Of a DNA stretch of 56,029 nucleotides, positions 37,085-44,399 are shown in pieces. This DNA is from a virus. The DNA lies in the IMG/VR virus record IMGVR_UViG_3300021559_000001, positions 1 through 56,029 of that record, one strand, 5' to 3'. Both the position numbers and the translations under genes were made by a program. The stretch's first letter is position 1. Every line of letters begins with the position of its first letter. The notes beneath the pieces were generated by a model. It ran no database searches. It was not told the origin of the DNA and saw nothing but the letters and a program-made list of their open reading frames with translations.

Positions 37085-38092
37085 CTACGCTTCTTTTGTT
37101 TTCCAAGGTGCTTGCCACGGCTTACCAGGAGCCCGTAAATCGGGGAGTGGACCGTCGCGCGCTCGTCCTAACGGCTTTTTCACAGGATTTACAGGTGTAG
37201 GGACTATCTCCACGGGTCCAAAGTACCGGCATTCGTGACAAGTGCCACAAGGTTTACACCAGAACTCCACTGGACTAGCCTTACGCTTGTTTTCAGTTTG
37301 TTGTGGAACTGAATGGATTTCTTGTTCGCTTTCCTTGCGCCCTGGTTTTGGGTTGCCGCCGATCTTCTTCGGCTTGACTCCAGCCTGGGGCCAGGTGTTC
37401 GGAATCGCCCAGTAGGTTTGAACCGAACCGCGCCGGCCACTGGATCCGATGAAGCCGCATAGTTCCGCTTTTTTGAGATCCGCTTCCACCTCGCTCTTGT
37501 TGAGCCCGGTGCGCCGGCAGAATTCCTCAACCTTGATTTCGGCGGGGTGTATCCAGATTTCGCCGGCCCGTCCGTCCTTTCCTGGATTCCAGCGCATCGT
37601 TTCCAGGGCGATCAGGAGCACACACAGGAATGTGCCGCGGTCCACGGCGCGCTGGACGTTGAGAAATAGGCTGTGGGGAATTAGAATGTCCCGGTCCAGT
37701 GTGAAGGAGGTGGTTTTTTTGCACTGCGGGCAATTTCCGAAAGCCTCTGGACCGTCGTAATCTATCTTACGAACTAGGCTGTACTCGTATCCGCGGCCGG
37801 TTTTTGTCCGGTTAATGAGATGGTCTTCGAGTTCCAGGCGTGCTAATGTCTTCTGGCAGGTGCGCTCTTCCTGTCGGCAATGCTCTGCGAAAGTTGCCAG
37901 TGTTAGAGTGTTTCGCGTGTACGTTTTTTGATAGCCGAAAGATTCAATCAATATCAGACTCAGGCATCCGATTTCGCATTGCGTCATCTGGCCTGGACCA
38001 AACAGGGTTAAATCAGCTGCCCGCGTTCGGACCATCTTACCTTTGATACCTGTCGGGAATGGATCAGGAGGTGAGATTGGCGTCGTGCTCAC
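37085..38092 (-). CDS. Replication initiator-like protein with two winged helices and zinc sites
   Basis: A 335 aa protein. Residues 25-105 form one winged-helix-like unit (MTQCEIGCLSLILIE, ATFAEHCRQEERTCQKTLAR), CPQC lies near 122-125, and a second unit covers 165-235 (KVEEFCRRTGLNKSEVEADL). CKPCGTCHEC near residue 285 is a second zinc cluster. Position directly upstream of dnaB and downstream of a gene-free region fits an origin-binding initiator/helicase loader like lambda O-type proteins. Specific family not recognised. Confidence 0.75.
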   Translation of the reverse strand: MSTTPISPPDPFPTGIKGKMVRTRAADLTLFGPGQMTQCEIGCLSLILIESFGYQKTYTRNTLTLATFAEHCRQEERTCQKTLARLELEDHLINRTKTGRGYEYSLVRKIDYDGPEAFGNCPQCKKTTSFTLDRDILIPHSLFLNVQRAVDRGTFLCVLLIALETMRWNPGKDGRAGEIWIHPAEIKVEEFCRRTGLNKSEVEADLKKAELCGFIGSSGRRGSVQTYWAIPNTWPQAGVKPKKIGGNPKPGRKESEQEIHSVPQQTENKRKASPVEFWCKPCGTCHECRYFGPVEIVPTPVNPVKKPLGRARDGPLPDLRAPGKPWQAPWKTKEA

Positions 38093-38316
38093 GGTACAGT
38101 CTCCCTCCGTAGGAATCTGACAACTTCACCGACGCATATAGGATTTTCAGCGCTGGCGGGGAAGGAGCCCACCCAGGAAATCTCCACCTCTTGACCATTC
38201 ACGCTGAGCCATAAAATTCTATATCCACGGGTGGCGGCTTCGCGGGCTGAAAAAAAAGCTAGTTGCAGTTTTGGTTTTCGATGAACCAACTGGAGGGATG
38301 ATTGTTGAGTACTCAC
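38089..38316 (-). CDS. Small protein at the head of the replication operon
   Basis: A 75 aa protein starting with GTG (MSTQQSSLQLVHRKPKLQLA). Mixed strands (YRILWLSVNGQEVEISWVGS). Overlaps the initiator gene (ATGA). The GTG is at the foot of a hairpin (38316-38331), so its translation may be controlled by structure. Unknown function. Confidence 0.65.
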   Translation of the reverse strand: MSTQQSSLQLVHRKPKLQLAFFSAREAATRGYRILWLSVNGQEVEISWVGSFPASAENPICVGEVVRFLRRETVP

Positions 38317-38331
38317 TGGGGAAACCCCCAG
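38316..38331 (-). promoter_or_regulatory. Hairpin covering the start of the replication operon
   Basis: Minus-strand CTGGGG-GTTT-CCCCAG touches the GTG start at 38316; AAGAAGAAA lies just upstream. It could limit translation until opened. Confidence 0.5.
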
Positions 38332-38703
38332 TTTCTTCTTGTGTTCGCTGATTGGTTATGATATTCTGGCATCGACGTTGACGGCTCGGGCGGAACTCGG
38401 AAAAGTTAAACCGCTTTGGGCCGTTTTCGCTTTCAAGACCTACCCAGCATATTTCAAACGGTGCCTTTCTTCAACATCTTTTTTTCGCCTACACTTCCCT
38501 TTTCCGGTTAAGACTTAAAGACAATATAGATAGAGTTTTCCAGACAGGAACTCCACTGGCCTAGTTGTGTATAGAAAGTGGACTCGTTTTGGAACTGGGA
38601 CTCTCGCAGGGCTCGGGTATCTCTGGATTGGAATGGAGAGGTAAACGGAGGTTTATCCAAAAATCTTATAGTAGGTGTGGTAAACCTCGGTTCACCTGTC
38701 TAC
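38317..38703. other. Gene-free region, origin candidate
   Basis: 387 bases without a credible gene, more AT-rich than the surroundings, between the initiator/dnaB operon and the leftward early operon. It contains near-matches to a DnaA box (TGTGTATAG, TTTATCCAA), T-rich tracts (CATCTTTTTTTCGC), a short palindrome GGTAAACGGAGGTTTATCC at about 38640 and an L-like segment GGTAAACCTCGGTTCACC at about 38679. Location and content fit a replication origin; no iteron array is evident. Confidence 0.5.
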
Positions 38704-39069
38704 TCACTTTACAGTTGGTAATGCGCGGTAAGTGGTTTCACGGCAGAATATTCCGCATGCTTCGGCCCGCAGTTGGGTTTCGGCGATGATTCGAGCGACG
38801 GAAACGCCGTGGTATTCCTCAAACCTGATTCTTCCCAGCGCATGATACGAATACTTCCCCCTGGTGTGGAATTCCCGATGGAGCGGGATGGCGTCGAGGT
38901 CGCTAGCTTTCTGACTAAGCCCGTGCGATCCGGTATGGGCTGATTCTACCCCATAGGTTCGCCCGGAAACCGCGCAAGGTAAGCCCCGGACGAACTTCAG
39001 GTACTTCGGGTGCTGGACTGGCTTCCGGCTGCGTGGTGAGGCGCTAATAGCTACTGAATAGGCTTTCAT
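38704..39069 (-). CDS. HNH-type nuclease candidate (Ref-like)
   Basis: A 121 aa protein: HPKYLKFVRGLPCAVSG, then ESAHTGSHGLSQKASD, then AIPLHREFHTRGKYSYHALG and FEEYHGVSVARII. This Cys/His spacing is that of the RecA-dependent nuclease (Ref) and DUF968-type HNH proteins, although one of the usual zinc Cys pairs is reduced to a single Cys. It would cut DNA during recombination. Last gene of the leftward early operon. Confidence 0.65.
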   Translation of the reverse strand: MKAYSVAISASPRSRKPVQHPKYLKFVRGLPCAVSGRTYGVESAHTGSHGLSQKASDLDAIPLHREFHTRGKYSYHALGRIRFEEYHGVSVARIIAETQLRAEACGIFCRETTYRALPTVK

Positions 39070-39251
39070 TGCTTTGGACTCTGCATTAACTTATCCACCT
39101 TAGCCAGAGCTGATACTAATCCAGCGTCAACCCGCGCTTGACTCGGTGATACTGGCTTCGGTGGCTTATGCAGATCGAGCACGCTGAGGGCTACCCATAC
39201 ACAGGTCAATTCCTCTTCAGTCAGTTCCAAGTTGTATAGAAGAATGGGCAT
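39066..39251 (-). CDS. Small protein, 61 aa
   Basis: MPILLYNLELTEEELTCVWV; one alpha/beta unit followed by a helix with a Pro/Ser linker. Overlaps both neighbours. A common type of small early phage gene; function unknown. Confidence 0.65.
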   Translation of the reverse strand: MPILLYNLELTEEELTCVWVALSVLDLHKPPKPVSPSQARVDAGLVSALAKVDKLMQSPKQ

Positions 39252-39493
39252 TAGCGGTTCTTAGGTTCGGATTTTTGTTTGGGTTGAAGGCTGGAAACGG
39301 GCTCAGATTTGCCATTGCGCGAGGGTTGCCGCTGATTGTGAAAGCGGGCGCGCGCTATCAGGTACTCCAGTGTCGAGACTACCCGGTCATGGATCGTGTA
39401 GGAGCTGTTACCCAGTTCCCCCACGATTTCGCGGTAGTGGCGTAAGGCCGTGTTTTCCAGGTCAATCAGATCGGCTTCGGTGGGTGGTTTCAT
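39251..39493 (-). CDS. Small helical protein with repeat-encoded tail
   Basis: An 80 aa protein, MKPPTEADLIDLENTALRHY, helical to residue 55. The tail RQPSRNGKSEPVSSLQPKQK is read from the repeat family; the tail of 47524-47880 (PPRKGKKQSVPSLKPKQK) uses the same frame. ATGA overlap at the start. Confidence 0.68.
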   Translation of the reverse strand: MKPPTEADLIDLENTALRHYREIVGELGNSSYTIHDRVVSTLEYLIARARFHNQRQPSRNGKSEPVSSLQPKQKSEPKNR

Positions 39494-39756
39494 CGACGGG
39501 CCTCGTAAGTTTCAGGCTGGGCATGAAAGCGCTGGGCGCGTCTCCGGTCAGTGGTTCTCAGAACGCGAAACGAAAGCGAAAACCAGCGAATAAACCATTT
39601 GCCGGCCGTGGCGCGGTCCAGGTGAAGGCTCAGGCAATCCGGCAGGGTCGCGGTGCAAATGGCGCAGAACGGGCGGTACAGACCAAAACTCGGCTTTGCT
39701 AGGCGCTCATGGCACATCGGGCACTCCTCCGCGTGTAGAATTGCAAACCATGTCAT
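39490..39756 (-). CDS. Zinc-ribbon protein, 88 aa
   Basis: Start MTWFAILHAEECPMCHERLA at 39756, where the upstream stop overlaps as ATGA. CPMC and CAIC, 21 residues apart, form a zinc ribbon. The second half is basic (WFIRWFSLSFRVLRTTDRRR). Possibly nucleic-acid binding. Confidence 0.65.
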   Translation of the reverse strand: MTWFAILHAEECPMCHERLAKPSFGLYRPFCAICTATLPDCLSLHLDRATAGKWFIRWFSLSFRVLRTTDRRRAQRFHAQPETYEARR

Positions 39757-40007
39757 TCGATCAGATGCCCCATGTGCTCGCAAACGCAATTACCCGGAAT
39801 TTTTGGAATGTCGGTTGGTGGAAGTCCTGAATTAGGATCATGCCGGAAGACTCGCTGGCTTGAGCAATCGAGTCCGTTATTTGACTCTGGCGGCCAGAAT
39901 ACCCAGAGGACACAAGGGAATTCGCCAGCCTTTTCCGCATCGACGCCATGTCCAGATTCAGGGCAGGGCCGTTCCACCAAAAATTGCACCGTCCGCCGTT
40001 CGTTCAC
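39753..40007 (-). CDS. Small protein, 84 aa
   Basis: I place the start at GTG 40007 (MNERRTVQFLVERPCPESGH) because it overlaps the previous stop (GTGA) and has GAGAGG upstream; an in-frame ATG at 40106 would overlap the previous gene by about 100 bases. Contains CVLWVFWPPESNNG and a Cys pair near the end. Unknown. Confidence 0.6.
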   Translation of the reverse strand: MNERRTVQFLVERPCPESGHGVDAEKAGEFPCVLWVFWPPESNNGLDCSSQRVFRHDPNSGLPPTDIPKIPGNCVCEHMGHLIE

Positions 40008-40219
40008 CCGCGCCGCCTCTCGCCGCCCTCGTACCCCTTTGAAATTTGCAGACTCGTCGATTGCAAATTCTGCATATGCCTTAAAAACTCCAAGTGCCTT
40101 AACCAACTCGCCGATAGAAATAGATCTCGTGATTGTTCCGCATCGTAAAATCCTGCAATTGCTTCTTGTTCTGATTGGCTCATGATGATCTTATCGGCTG
40201 ATGTTAGAAGTAGCGGCAT
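40004..40219 (-). CDS. Small helical protein, up to 71 aa
   Basis: ATG 40219 or 40183 (MSQSEQEAIAGFYDAEQSRD); neither has a strong ribosome site. Helical with a basic end (KGYEGGERRRG). It follows an L repeat (40228-40275). Unknown. Confidence 0.58.
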   Translation of the reverse strand: MPLLLTSADKIIMSQSEQEAIAGFYDAEQSRDLFLSASWLRHLEFLRHMQNLQSTSLQISKGYEGGERRRG

Positions 40220-40282
40220 AGGACTTTAGTTTGAATTCGGCTGCGATGCGGGGTTCTGGTCGGAGGTCCGCGTGTCGGCTGT

Positions 40283-40546
40283 TCATGACGCCTCCACGAA
40301 CACATGCCAAACGAACGCGCCATTAGGCGTCTGAACGGTATCAATAAACGTGAGCGGGACGCTTGGTACGGTGTGTCCAGTCCCGACAATCCAAACGGCC
40401 CGCCTTTCTTGGGGCCGCTCAGGAGCAACAATCGCCCACACCTGCAATTCCCCGTGTTGCCACTGGGCACGCAGAAAGACGCCACCGCCTGGAATCCTGA
40501 TTTCCTGCCGGTCCTGAATCTTTAGCGTGAATTTCCAGATCGTCAT
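40283..40546 (-). CDS. DUF7352-type phage protein
   Basis: An 87 aa protein starting MTIWKFTLKIQDRQEIRIPG, with WQHGELQVWAIVAP, VWIVGTGHTVP and an end FVWHVFVEAS. These features (K-I-x-D-x-Q-x-I-x-P, GTGH, FVWHV) define a small beta-barrel-like family common in phages and prophages, annotated DUF7352; role unknown. ATGA overlap with the membrane micro-protein upstream. Confidence 0.82.
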   Translation of the reverse strand: MTIWKFTLKIQDRQEIRIPGGGVFLRAQWQHGELQVWAIVAPERPQERRAVWIVGTGHTVPSVPLTFIDTVQTPNGAFVWHVFVEAS

Positions 40547-40683
40547 TGCGGCCACTCCATCGGAACACCTTGCCCGTAATAGGCAATCCAGAACGAAACC
40601 AGCACCACGAAGCCGCCCAGCACAGCCGCCGCGCACTGTCGAGCACGGGGCAGGGTCGATAGATAAGCCCAAATTCTAAGCAT
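40543..40683 (-). CDS. Membrane micro-protein with repeat-derived N-terminus
   Basis: A 46 aa protein: MLRIWAYLSTLPRARQCAAA, then the membrane segment VLGGFVVLVSFWIAYYG and a short end. The first 17 residues are read from repeat R. The ATG has an ideal GGAG 7 bases upstream within the previous gene, and the stop overlaps the next start (ATGA), so it is almost certainly translated. Similar repeat-read peptides (MLLVWARLST...RSRHCAE) open right after several virion genes. Confidence 0.75.
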   Translation of the reverse strand: MLRIWAYLSTLPRARQCAAAVLGGFVVLVSFWIAYYGQGVPMEWPQ

Positions 40684-41374
40684 TGTTTTTCTCCAACTGT
40701 CTCCGAAGATTCTGAACCGTCTCCGTCATCAACTGGATCATGTCTTGCGGATCTCGAACCGCTAAACGGTACGTCTCTGGAAACAACTGCTCAAAGTTTG
40801 ACCGTAAGCATGCTACTAGGGAGTTGTAATCGTATACTCCGATACGCAACTTTTCAAGCCGATCAATCGAGGCTTTCGCGCATTCGTAAGCGTTGGTTGG
40901 ATCGGGAATGCGTTCTTCCGTATTTGAATCCGGCTGCGCTGCAAGGTCTGGTGTGGGAGGTCCGCTCGGTGGCGGGTCAATAATGCGTGGACCAACTTTG
41001 GCGTAGCTTCGCGGGCACGTCACACCCCAACCAAAAATATCCCAGTCCTCACCATTCCATTCCGCAATGCGCCAGTTATCCTGATACCACACCCAGTAAT
41101 AGCCTTCGCGCAATGCCGACTCTGAACCGGGCGGTACAGATAAGCCCAAACTATCGGCATCTTTTTTGTTTGAATCCGGCTGTGCTGCAAGGTCTGGGGT
41201 GGGAGGTCCGCCTGTTGGTTGGCTCTCCAGTTTATCAAGCCGTGCGTGAAACCTGTTTCCGCGTGCCTCTAGCTTCATGGTCCGGCGCTGCAACTCATCC
41301 AACTCGATCTTGACCAACTTCGCCAGATGGATTACTTCTGGATTAAGAACCACTGGAGGTCCAGGAATGTTCAT
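40676..41374 (-). CDS. Protein with three in-frame repeat inserts
   Basis: A 232 aa protein starting MNIPGPPVVLNPEVIHLAKL; GGAG lies 9 bases upstream. Unique parts: an N-terminal coiled coil (residues 15-55), a Trp-rich unit (YYWVWYQDNWRIAEWNGEDW) and a helical end (MIQLMTETVQNLRRQLEKNN). Between them lie repeat-encoded linkers: GPPTPDLAAQPDSNKKD plus LGLSVPPGSESALREG after residue 57, and GPPTPDLAAQPDSNTEE near residue 140. The repeats fall between folded units, so they behave as inserted linkers. Confidence 0.75.
   Translation of the reverse strand: MNIPGPPVVLNPEVIHLAKLVKIELDELQRRTMKLEARGNRFHARLDKLESQPTGGPPTPDLAAQPDSNKKDADSLGLSVPPGSESALREGYYWVWYQDNWRIAEWNGEDWDIFGWGVTCPRSYAKVGPRIIDPPPSGPPTPDLAAQPDSNTEERIPDPTNAYECAKASIDRLEKLRIGVYDYNSLVACLRSNFEQLFPETYRLAVRDPQDMIQLMTETVQNLRRQLEKNNA
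40917..40966. repeat. L repeat inside a gene
   Basis: TTTGAATCCGGCTGCGCTGC to GGAGGTCCGCTCGG, in frame in gene 40676-41374; nearly identical to the copy at 41166-41215. Confidence 0.75.
41107..41215. repeat. R and L repeats back to back inside a gene
   Basis: R 41107-41155 (GCGCAATGCCGACTCTGAAC to AAGCCCAAACTAT) followed by L 41166-41215 (TTTGAATCCGGCTGTGCTGC to GGAGGTCCGCCTG). Here the outer ends of the repeats face each other, the reverse of the cassette order, and the pair is read through in frame. Confidence 0.75.
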
Positions 41375-41610
41375 CGGGGTTTCTCCAGTTGAACAATCCG
41401 CGTGCTCCAACTGGCTTCAACTCGTTGAAGTTCGGCGCGCCAGAGGTCCCGCATGTCATCGAAACGCTGGTTTACCGCTTCAAAGCGCTTATCCACAGCA
41501 TCGAATCGGCTGTTCATGTGAGACCACAGGAGACCAAACAGCACGCCGTTAAAAATCAGATTGGCGATGATCGGCACGCCAATGGCAAGGTACAACTGCG
41601 TGTTGCTCAT
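41371..41610 (-). CDS. Membrane-anchored coiled-coil protein (copy 1)
   Basis: A 79 aa protein: MSNTQLYLAIGVPIIANLIF, one N-terminal membrane segment, then a coiled coil (MNSRFDAVDKRFEAVNQRFDDMRDLWRAELQ type heptads). Duplicate of 44193-44396. Proteins with this layout are frequent in phage and bacterial small-membrane sets. TGATG and ATGA overlaps with both neighbours. Confidence 0.78.
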   Translation of the reverse strand: MSNTQLYLAIGVPIIANLIFNGVLFGLLWSHMNSRFDAVDKRFEAVNQRFDDMRDLWRAELQRVEASWSTRIVQLEKPR

Positions 41611-41687
41611 CAGTACACCCCCTCCTTGAACGCCTGAATCCCTCCCGTGATAGCCAGAGCGCAGATATCCCGGCTGGTCAATTCCAT
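41610..41687 (-). CDS. 25-codon duplicate of a neighbouring gene end
   Basis: ATG 41687, GGAG 7 bases upstream, product MELTSRDICALAITGGIQAF followed by KEGVY. It matches the last 24 residues of 42513-43103 with one change. It ends in the same TGATG junction that joins the longer copy to its own downstream gene. Either a micro-gene or a leftover start-coupling module. Confidence 0.5.
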   Translation of the reverse strand: MELTSRDICALAITGGIQAFKEGVY

Positions 41688-41688
41688 T

Positions 41689-42513
41689 TCAATTCTCCTT
41701 TTTGTTTGAATTCGGGCCGTCTTCAAGGTCTAACGCGGTAGGTCCGCCTACTTGCTGTGACTCCGGCAGGTCTGGCCATGGACCATCGATTGATATGCTC
41801 ACCACGAACGGGCGGCAACAGTTCGGGCACGTAACGTCGCAGGAATCGACCCTTGTGAGACTTTTGCCGGGGAGCGTTTCCCGTCGCTCTGCGCCGGTTG
41901 CGCCGAGAATTGTATCAATCAGGAGCGCCTGGTCTACATCAGTGAAGTGCTGATGCTGGGCTAAATATCCAGGCGTGAACACCGCCATCCGAACTTGTTG
42001 GAGTTTACTTTCGAGGCTCTCTATCCATAACTGGGGATCGGGAAAAAACCCGCGCACGTTCGGAATATCCCCGCGCTTGGGTATTTCCGAAGCTTCAGGT
42101 GTTGGCGGCGCCGGTGTAGCCGTCGCGGCTTCCGGTGGCGCGGTGGCGTTGAGGATTGGAGCCATTACCGTATCTGCATACTGGCAAATATAAGCGACGG
42201 CTTCTGGGCCTTGCATCCGGTTCTCCATGATGATTTGAGCACAGGCTCGAAGACAGGCCGCAATGCCGGCATGCCTGTTCGCTTCGAGAATCTTCACATG
42301 CTTGTTGGCCGCGTCAAGTTCGCCCTTAACGTGCGCAAGCTCGCCGAGCATGTTCCACCGTTCGCGTGGACCGCCTTCGCGCAATGCCGATTCGGAAGCG
42401 GGCGGTACCGTCGAGCCCAAACTCTGAACTAACCGATCGAATCGCCATTTGAGATCATCAAGCTGATCCTGAAGTGTTGGGCGCGGTGTTTCTGGTAAAG
42501 GATCGTGAGCCAT
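41689..42513 (-). CDS. Protein with zinc site and repeat inserts
   Basis: A 274 aa protein starting MAHDPLPETPRPTLQDQLDD. Residues 31-47 (SLGSTVPPASESALREG) are repeat R in frame. A coiled coil covers residues 55-80 and a Pro/Ala linker about 125-145. CDVTCPNC near residue 230 is a Cys cluster, and the end GGPTALDLEDGPNSNKKEN is repeat L. Unknown function; the two ends look like repeat additions to a two-domain core. Confidence 0.72.
   Translation of the reverse strand: MAHDPLPETPRPTLQDQLDDLKWRFDRLVQSLGSTVPPASESALREGGPRERWNMLGELAHVKGELDAANKHVKILEANRHAGIAACLRACAQIIMENRMQGPEAVAYICQYADTVMAPILNATAPPEAATATPAPPTPEASEIPKRGDIPNVRGFFPDPQLWIESLESKLQQVRMAVFTPGYLAQHQHFTDVDQALLIDTILGATGAERRETLPGKSLTRVDSCDVTCPNCCRPFVVSISIDGPWPDLPESQQVGGPTALDLEDGPNSNKKEN
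42378..42425. repeat. R repeat inside a gene
   Basis: GCGCAATGCCGATTCGGAAG to GAGCCCAAACTC, in frame in gene 41689-42513, encoding STVPPASESALRE on the minus strand. Confidence 0.75.
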
Positions 42514-43103
42514 CAGTACACACCCTCTCTAAAAGCCTGAATCCCCCCAGTAATAGCTAAGGCGCAGATATCCCGGCTGGTCAATTCAAATGGGAAATTC
42601 TGAGTCTTGGCGTAGGCGGTCGCGGCGATGCCGGCGTCAATGGCGGCGATCAGTTGCCGAGCCAGTGTTCTCGATTGTGGGGTGGCCAACGTCGGCGCCG
42701 CGGCCGGCATGACGGCTACAGTCTTGCCGGTTGTGATATGCTCAGAGCCTCCCTTTTGGGCAGTGGATTGAAACGTGATAGGCTGTTGGGCAAGTCCGTT
42801 TAGACCCTTAAGCGCCGGACGGTCCTGATTCGCGTTCTCGGGGCCGTCCGGTTGGGTGATCCTCTCCACCTTCCAGACCGCCGCGTTTCCTTGGCCGATT
42901 GTTTTCGTCAGCGTGAACGGTTCGCCTGGGCCGGCGTGGAGTTTCTGTATTTCATCGTGGGCGATCGGCGGAACGAATAGGGCATGTCCACCTTCGAGGG
43001 TGTAGAGGTATTGAAGTCCGTATTGCCCTTGCTTCTCTTTTGCGGAAGCATAGAGCAAGTTTACGGTGAGCGGTTTGTTGGGGATGATCTTTATGATGGC
43101 CAT
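42513..43103 (-). CDS. Beta-domain protein, 196 aa
   Basis: Start MAIIKIIPNKPLTVNLLYAS at 43103. Residues 1-80 are beta-rich (QYGLQYLYTLEGGHALFVPP, PFTLTKTIGQGNAAVWKVER), compatible with an OB-like single-strand-binding fold, though this is only a resemblance. A Pro/Ala/Thr linker leads to a C-terminal helical unit (FELTSRDICALAITGGIQAF) that is duplicated at 41610-41687. Operon position fits an early DNA-metabolism protein. Confidence 0.68.
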   Translation of the reverse strand: MAIIKIIPNKPLTVNLLYASAKEKQGQYGLQYLYTLEGGHALFVPPIAHDEIQKLHAGPGEPFTLTKTIGQGNAAVWKVERITQPDGPENANQDRPALKGLNGLAQQPITFQSTAQKGGSEHITTGKTVAVMPAAAPTLATPQSRTLARQLIAAIDAGIAATAYAKTQNFPFELTSRDICALAITGGIQAFREGVY

Positions 43104-43107
43104 GGGC

Positions 43108-43551
43108 TTAGGAATCCTTTGTTGTTGAATTCGGCTGGTCTGCGGGGTTCGGAGGTGTGGTCCGCGTACTGGATGCGCCTTCCGCTTTGGCGATGGCTGC
43201 CTCACGCTTCCGTCTTCTCCAATCGTTCAACCCTGGAGCTCCGGCAGTCAGGTAAGCGTCTTCCGCATCCGGTCCGATGGCTTTTGCGCTGGCTTTTGTA
43301 TAACCAAACATTTGCAATTGCTGTTCAATGCGGGCCACTTCCAGGAGTTCCGGCGCGGCAGCGTGAAGGGGGCAATAAACCCATCTGAGCCCTCGAAAAC
43401 TGAAGCCATCGCTATCGTTCGTGAGTCGGCAACCACAGGAGTGCGCACGGTCCTCCCCGCGCATTTCCGTCTGTGAATCGGGCGGTACAGACGCGGCCAA
43501 CCTCTCATTCAACCGGCGCTTACGATCTGCTATTTCGTTCTTAAGACTCAT
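43108..43551 (-). CDS. Cys-containing protein with repeat insert and tail
   Basis: A 147 aa protein: basic start MSLKNEIADRKRRLNERLAA, then repeat R in frame (SVPPDSQTEMRGED, residues 21-34), a unit with CGC...C (HSCGCRLTND, WVYCPLH) that could bind zinc, a helical end, and the repeat L tail TRTTPPNPADQPNSTTKDS. The ATG follows GGGAGGCTTTTGGAAT. Confidence 0.7.
   Translation of the reverse strand: MSLKNEIADRKRRLNERLAASVPPDSQTEMRGEDRAHSCGCRLTNDSDGFSFRGLRWVYCPLHAAAPELLEVARIEQQLQMFGYTKASAKAIGPDAEDAYLTAGAPGLNDWRRRKREAAIAKAEGASSTRTTPPNPADQPNSTTKDS
43455..43500. repeat. R repeat inside a gene
   Basis: CCGCGCATTTCCGTCTGTGA to ACGCGGCCAAC, a diverged copy in frame in gene 43108-43551. Confidence 0.65.
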
Positions 43552-43588
43552 ATTCCAAAAGCCTCCCTATGCATCCTATTCTCCTGAA

Positions 43589-43846
43589 TCACTTCGATTC
43601 TCCTTTTGTTGTTGAATTCGGCTGTGATGCGGATTTCGGGTCGGAGGTCCGCTTGCCGAGTTTTATAGCGGCCTTTCGATTGGCCCATGCAACGATCCAA
43701 CTCGGCAGCAATCCTCCGGCGAGAATGAGCCATAATCCGCCGCCGACGTGCCCGACGAGTCGAGTAATGGCGGCGCCGTGTTCATCTAAAATGCAAACGT
43801 ATCCGAACGCGACGCTGAAAAGGATCAGCAAGCCGGTCGTAATCAT
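43589..43846 (-). CDS. Small membrane protein with repeat-encoded tail
   Basis: An 85 aa protein: MITTGLLILFSVAFGYVCIL, a second hydrophobic segment VGGGLWLILAGGLLPSWIVA, a basic stretch and the tail RTSDPKSASQPNSTTKGES, which is repeat L (43610-43660). Two membrane spans with both ends inside would put the repeat tail in the cytoplasm. ATGA overlap at the start. Confidence 0.72.
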   Translation of the reverse strand: MITTGLLILFSVAFGYVCILDEHGAAITRLVGHVGGGLWLILAGGLLPSWIVAWANRKAAIKLGKRTSDPKSASQPNSTTKGESK

Positions 43847-44193
43847 ATGCCGAACGCCTCCCGATGGCCGCGCCGTTCTTCCATTTGATTAAACAGGCTG
43901 ATTGCTTCATCCCTTCGCATTGAAGCGAATACGGAGCCTTCACCCTTGCAAGGTGGGCAGGGTTCAGCGGTTCGGAGTGAGCCTGGGTCTACTCCGTCTC
44001 CTCCGCAATTCTGGCATCCGAGGATTTCTCCCCAGAGGTTGCGAAACTCGTTCCTCGCCGATTCGACCCATCGGCAACCGTCTTCAAGTTCTCGCTCGTA
44101 GTCGGCTCGTGTTTCGCAATCGACTACGCGAACCGTGAGGTTGACTGTTCCAGATTCGCCAGATTCGTTTTCGTAATGGATGCGTCCGTACAT
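43843..44193 (-). CDS. DnaJ-type zinc-finger protein
   Basis: A 116 aa protein; the ATG at 44193 has GGAGG 8 bases upstream. An N-terminal beta domain (NLTVRVVDCETRADYERELE) and a helix are followed by CQNCGGDG...CPPCKGEG, the CxxCxGxG pair of the DnaJ cysteine-rich domain (about residues 58-84). It lacks a J-domain; a separate J-domain protein is encoded at 45049-45666. May act as a substrate-binding part of a split DnaJ or simply as a zinc ribbon. Confidence 0.72.
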   Translation of the reverse strand: MYGRIHYENESGESGTVNLTVRVVDCETRADYERELEDGCRWVESARNEFRNLWGEILGCQNCGGDGVDPGSLRTAEPCPPCKGEGSVFASMRRDEAISLFNQMEERRGHREAFGI

Positions 44194-44396
44194 CACTTGG
44201 CCTCCAGATGCTTCAGGCGGGCGTCGAGCACTTCTTCGACCCGGCGAAGCTCGGCGCGCCAGAGGTCCCGCATGTCATCGAAACGGATATTGATGGCGTC
44301 GAATCGGCTGTTCATGTGCGACCACAGGAGGGCATATAAGGCCGCGTTGAACAGCATGGGCACGCCGATGGCGAGATAGAGTTGGGTGTTGGTCAT
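44193..44396 (-). CDS. Membrane-anchored coiled-coil protein (copy 2)
   Basis: A 67 aa protein MTNTQLYLAIGVPMLFNAAL, a shorter duplicate of 41371-41610 (same start, same RFDDMRDLWRAEL heptads). N-terminal membrane segment, cytoplasmic coiled coil. The two copies may form hetero-oligomers. Part of the leftward early operon. Confidence 0.78.
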   Translation of the reverse strand: MTNTQLYLAIGVPMLFNAALYALLWSHMNSRFDAINIRFDDMRDLWRAELRRVEEVLDARLKHLEAK

Positions 44397-44399
44397 CGG

